A stretch of 7,767 bases of DNA from Clostridia bacterium (GTDB lineage: Bacteria > Bacillota_A > Clostridia > Oscillospirales > CAG-272): NCBI GenBank assembly GCA_017472105.1, contig JAFUQY010000040.1, positions 1 to 7,767 on the forward strand, given 5' to 3'. A program made the position numbers and the translations under genes. Shown here one piece after another: positions 6,158-7,767 of this stretch. Below the pieces are notes generated by a model that did no database searches, was not told the origin of the DNA, and worked only from the letters and a program-made list of their open reading frames with translations. Position 1 is the stretch's first letter. Every line of letters begins with the position of its first letter.

Positions 6158-7495
6158 ATGTCTGTAAAGCTCAATGAAAAATTCCTGAACGGCTTCGTTG
6201 CTCCCGAAGAAGTCACGAAGATTTCTCACCTGACCAAGGCTGCGTTTGACGTTGTCAAGAGCGGCAGCGGTGCAGGTTCCGACTTCCTCGGCTGGGTCGA
6301 TCTGCCCGTCAACTATGATAAGGAAGAATTTGCAAGAATCCAGGCGGCTGCCGAAAAGATCAAGGGCATGTGCGATGTGTTCGTTGTCATCGGCATCGGC
6401 GGTTCCTACCTCGGCGCACGCGCTGCCATCGAATTCTGCAAGTCTCCTCTCTACAATAACCTCAAGAAGGATACTCCCGACATCTACTTCGCGGGCAATA
6501 CCATTTCCTCTTCCGCTCTCGCTGACGTACTCCGTCTCTGCGAAGGCAAAAACGTATGCGTAAACGTCATCTCCAAGTCCGGTACCACCACCGAGCCCGC
6601 TGTGACCTTCCGCATTTTCCGTGAACTTCTCGAAAAGAAGTACGGCGAAGAAGGCGCGAGAGAAAGAATCTTCGTTACCACCGACCGTGCACGCGGCAAG
6701 CTCAAGGAATTCTCCACCGAAAAGGGCTACGAAACCTTCGTTGTTCCGGATGACATCGGCGGACGCTACTCCGTTCTGACCGCAGTCGGTCTGCTTCCCA
6801 TCGCGGTTGCGGGCATCGACATTGCGACCATGATGAAGGGTGCGGCTGATGCAAGAGAAGCTTACTCCTGCGCATGCCCCGAATCCAACGACTGCCTCCG
6901 TTACGCGGCTCTGCGCAACATCATGTACAACAAGGGCAAGTCCATGGAAATCCTCGTTTCCTACGAACCCGCAGTTCAGATGTTCTGCGAATGGTGGAAG
7001 CAGCTCTACGGCGAAAGCGAAGGCAAGGACAACAAGGCACTCTATCCGTCCTCCGTTATCTTCTCCACCGACCTTCACTCCCTCGGTCAGTACATCCAGG
7101 AAGGTCAGCGCACCATGTTCGAAACCGTCATCGACTTCAAGAACTCCGTTGACGACGTTGTGATTCCCGATGACCCGAACAACATCGACGGACTCAACTT
7201 CCTCTCCGGCAAGGAACTGCACGACGTAAACCGCATGGCGATGACCGGTACGCTCTTCGCTCACAACGACGGCGGCGTTGCCAACATCGTGATCGAAGTG
7301 GACGACCGCAACGAATACAACTTCGGTTATCTCGTTTACTTCTTCGAGATGGCATGCGCGGTTTCCGGCTACATGCTCGGCGTGAACCCCTTCGACCAGC
7401 CCGGCGTTGAAGCATACAAGAAGAACATGTACGCGCTCCTCGGCAAGCCCGGCTACGAAGACCACAAAGCGGCTCTGGAAGCTCGTATGAATTAA
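6158..7495 (+). CDS. pgi: glucose-6-phosphate isomerase
   Basis: This cytoplasmic enzyme interconverts glucose 6-phosphate and fructose 6-phosphate in glycolysis and gluconeogenesis. The 445-residue length is typical of the short Firmicutes form. Visible landmarks are the first SIS-domain glycine loop [14 protein letters not shown] (77-90), the sugar-phosphate-binding SKSGTTTE (139-146), PGI signature 1 [17 protein letters not shown] (198-214), the catalytic glutamate region [10 protein letters not shown] (284-293), His307 in STDLHSLGQ, and signature 2 ending in [10 protein letters not shown] (412-421), whose final lysine is catalytic. Nothing is missing. The ATG at 6158 is supported by GGAGG ten bases upstream and by the promoter at 6064-6092. 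Codons are strongly biased (GAA for Glu, AAG for Lys, AAC, TTC, GGC, CGT/CGC), as expected for a highly expressed gene. It appears monocistronic, with a non-coding repeat region following. Confidence 0.98.
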   Translation: MSVKLNEKFLNGFVAPEEVTKISHLTKAAFDVVKSGSGAGSDFLGWVDLPVNYDKEEFARIQAAAEKIKGMCDVFVVIGIGGSYLGARAAIEFCKSPLYNNLKKDTPDIYFAGNTISSSALADVLRLCEGKNVCVNVISKSGTTTEPAVTFRIFRELLEKKYGEEGARERIFVTTDRARGKLKEFSTEKGYETFVVPDDIGGRYSVLTAVGLLPIAVAGIDIATMMKGAADAREAYSCACPESNDCLRYAALRNIMYNKGKSMEILVSYEPAVQMFCEWWKQLYGESEGKDNKALYPSSVIFSTDLHSLGQYIQEGQRTMFETVIDFKNSVDDVVIPDDPNNIDGLNFLSGKELHDVNRMAMTGTLFAHNDGGVANIVIEVDDRNEYNFGYLVYFFEMACAVSGYMLGVNPFDQPGVEAYKKNMYALLGKPGYEDHKAALEARMN

Positions 7496-7638
7496 GTCTG
7501 ACGTGCATCGGTGCGAGCCGCAGATAAGAGAGAATAGTGAACCGGGATGCTCTGAAGCTGTGGGTGAAAGAATACCACCCGGTTCCTGAGAATTTCCCTT
7601 GCGGAAAATTCTCCAGAGTCAAACGGTTTATGAAGGAA

Positions 7639-7655
7639 AAAACACTCCGTGTTTT
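7639..7655. terminator. weak bidirectional terminator-like hairpin downstream of pgi
   Basis: AAAACAC and GTGTTTT form seven perfect pairs around TCC. The arms supply A- and T-tracts on either side, then GATTAATTT follows. It is the best terminator candidate after pgi, but it is short, AU-rich at its base, and about 140 bases beyond the stop codon. Confidence 0.35.
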
Positions 7656-7664
7656 GATTAATTT

Positions 7665-7680
7665 AAATGCGCCAGCATTT
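7665..7680. repeat. second copy of the AAATGC/GCATTT hairpin
   Basis: AAATGC-GCCA-GCATTT is a perfect six-pair hairpin that matches the core of the element at 1858-1874. Here it stands immediately before the heptamer array. Confidence 0.45.
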
Positions 7681-7690
7681 TTACCTCTTC

Positions 7691-7725
7691 TTTTCACTCT
7701 TCACTCTTCACTTTTCACTTTTCAC
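7691..7725. repeat. five tandem heptamers (TTTTCAC/TCTTCAC)
   Basis: Five contiguous seven-base units follow the order TTTTCAC, TCTTCAC, TCTTCAC, TTTTCAC, TTTTCAC, varying only at the second base. A degenerate unit (CCTCTTC) may precede them. Read on the other strand, the units are GTGAAAA and GTGAAGA. The array fits a short intergenic tandem repeat that varies by slippage. A tandem heptamer of different sequence, AGAATGC x2, occurs at 1623-1636. Confidence 0.75.
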
Positions 7726-7758
7726 TAATTTTTAACTATTAGCCAATTTTGGCAGAAT

Positions 7759-7762
7759 GGAG
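7759..7762 (+). promoter_or_regulatory. probable ribosome binding site of a gene beginning beyond the window
   Basis: GGAG lies five bases before the right edge in an AT-rich context, at a suitable distance for a start codon just outside. The gene itself cannot be seen. Confidence 0.3.
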
Positions 7763-7767
7763 ATACA

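Larger units (their letters stand above)
7496..7767. other. 272-base spacer after pgi, rich in hairpins and short repeats
   Basis: No credible gene is seen. It contains an inverted repeat AACCGGG/CCCGGTT (7540-7546 and 7578-7584) that competes with GGGTG/CACCC (7562-7566 and 7576-7580). A hairpin follows, GAGAATTTCC/GGAAAATTCTC (7588-7613), with one bulged A. Then come AAAACAC-TCC-GTGTTTT (7639-7655), AAATGC/GCATTT (7665-7680), five heptamers (7691-7725), and GCCAA-TT-TTGGC (7742-7753). A 63-codon GTG ORF runs through these repeats but is judged spurious. GGAG at 7759-7762, near the right edge, suggests another + strand gene starting just outside. Confidence 0.6.

Noticed and set aside
6122..7465. 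447-codon antisense ORF across pgi
   Set aside because: It is codon-aligned with pgi, so its stops would correspond to TTA, CTA or TCA codons, which the biased sense gene avoids. Its protein is low-complexity in style with no recognisable motif.
7537..7728. 63-codon GTG ORF after pgi
   Set aside because: It runs through the hairpins and the heptamer array, which give its repetitive LHSSLFTFH ending. The hairpin at 7588-7613 makes both strands read ENFP-GKFS, showing that the peptide is a by-product of the palindrome.
7742..7753. GCCAATTTTGGC as an operator
   Set aside because: Its five-pair arms and two-base centre are too short to distinguish from chance, and the gene it would control is outside the window.

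Overview
The window is a moderately GC-rich bacterial segment in which every recognisable gene lies on the + strand. Clear Shine-Dalgarno sites, an S11 D,D-carboxypeptidase, a Firmicutes-length (445 aa) glucose-6-phosphate isomerase, a polysaccharide-degrading enzyme fragment and repeat-rich intergenic spacers suggest a Clostridia-type Firmicute, perhaps from the gut. That placement is inference, since there is no rRNA or other marker gene here.

Layout: (1) 3-641, the 3' end of a large glycoside hydrolase-like gene (GH106/alpha-L-rhamnosidase-like C-terminus) whose frame is broken only by a TAG at 78-80. (2) 666-4709, a MoxR AAA+ ATPase, a DUF58 protein and a polytopic membrane protein with a DUF4129-like tail. 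This is the conserved MoxR/DUF58 cell-envelope module, but no transglutaminase core is visible. The ATPase and the DUF58 gene are separated by 348 bases packed with hairpins, including a possible H-type pseudoknot at 1791-1827. (3) 4710-4901, a spacer with interlocking inverted repeats. It ends in a 14-bp hairpin plus T5 that overlaps a TATAAT box and the ribosome binding site of the next gene. (4) 4902-6044, a secreted D-alanyl-D-alanine carboxypeptidase. (5) 6064-6092, a near-consensus sigma-A promoter driving pgi (6158-7495). (6) 7496-7767, a repeat- and hairpin-rich spacer with five heptamers at 7691-7725, running into what looks like the leader of another gene beyond the window.

Functionally, the MoxR ATPase, the DUF58 protein and the membrane protein probably form one envelope-associated complex, and the carboxypeptidase trims peptidoglycan stem peptides. 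Pgi is central carbon metabolism with its own promoter. No CRISPR array, tRNA, rRNA, transposase or phage gene was found. The least ordinary features are the in-frame amber codon, the structured spacer splitting the MoxR-DUF58 pair, and the overlapping terminator/-10/ribosome-site hairpin. I did not find a convincing new multi-gene system.
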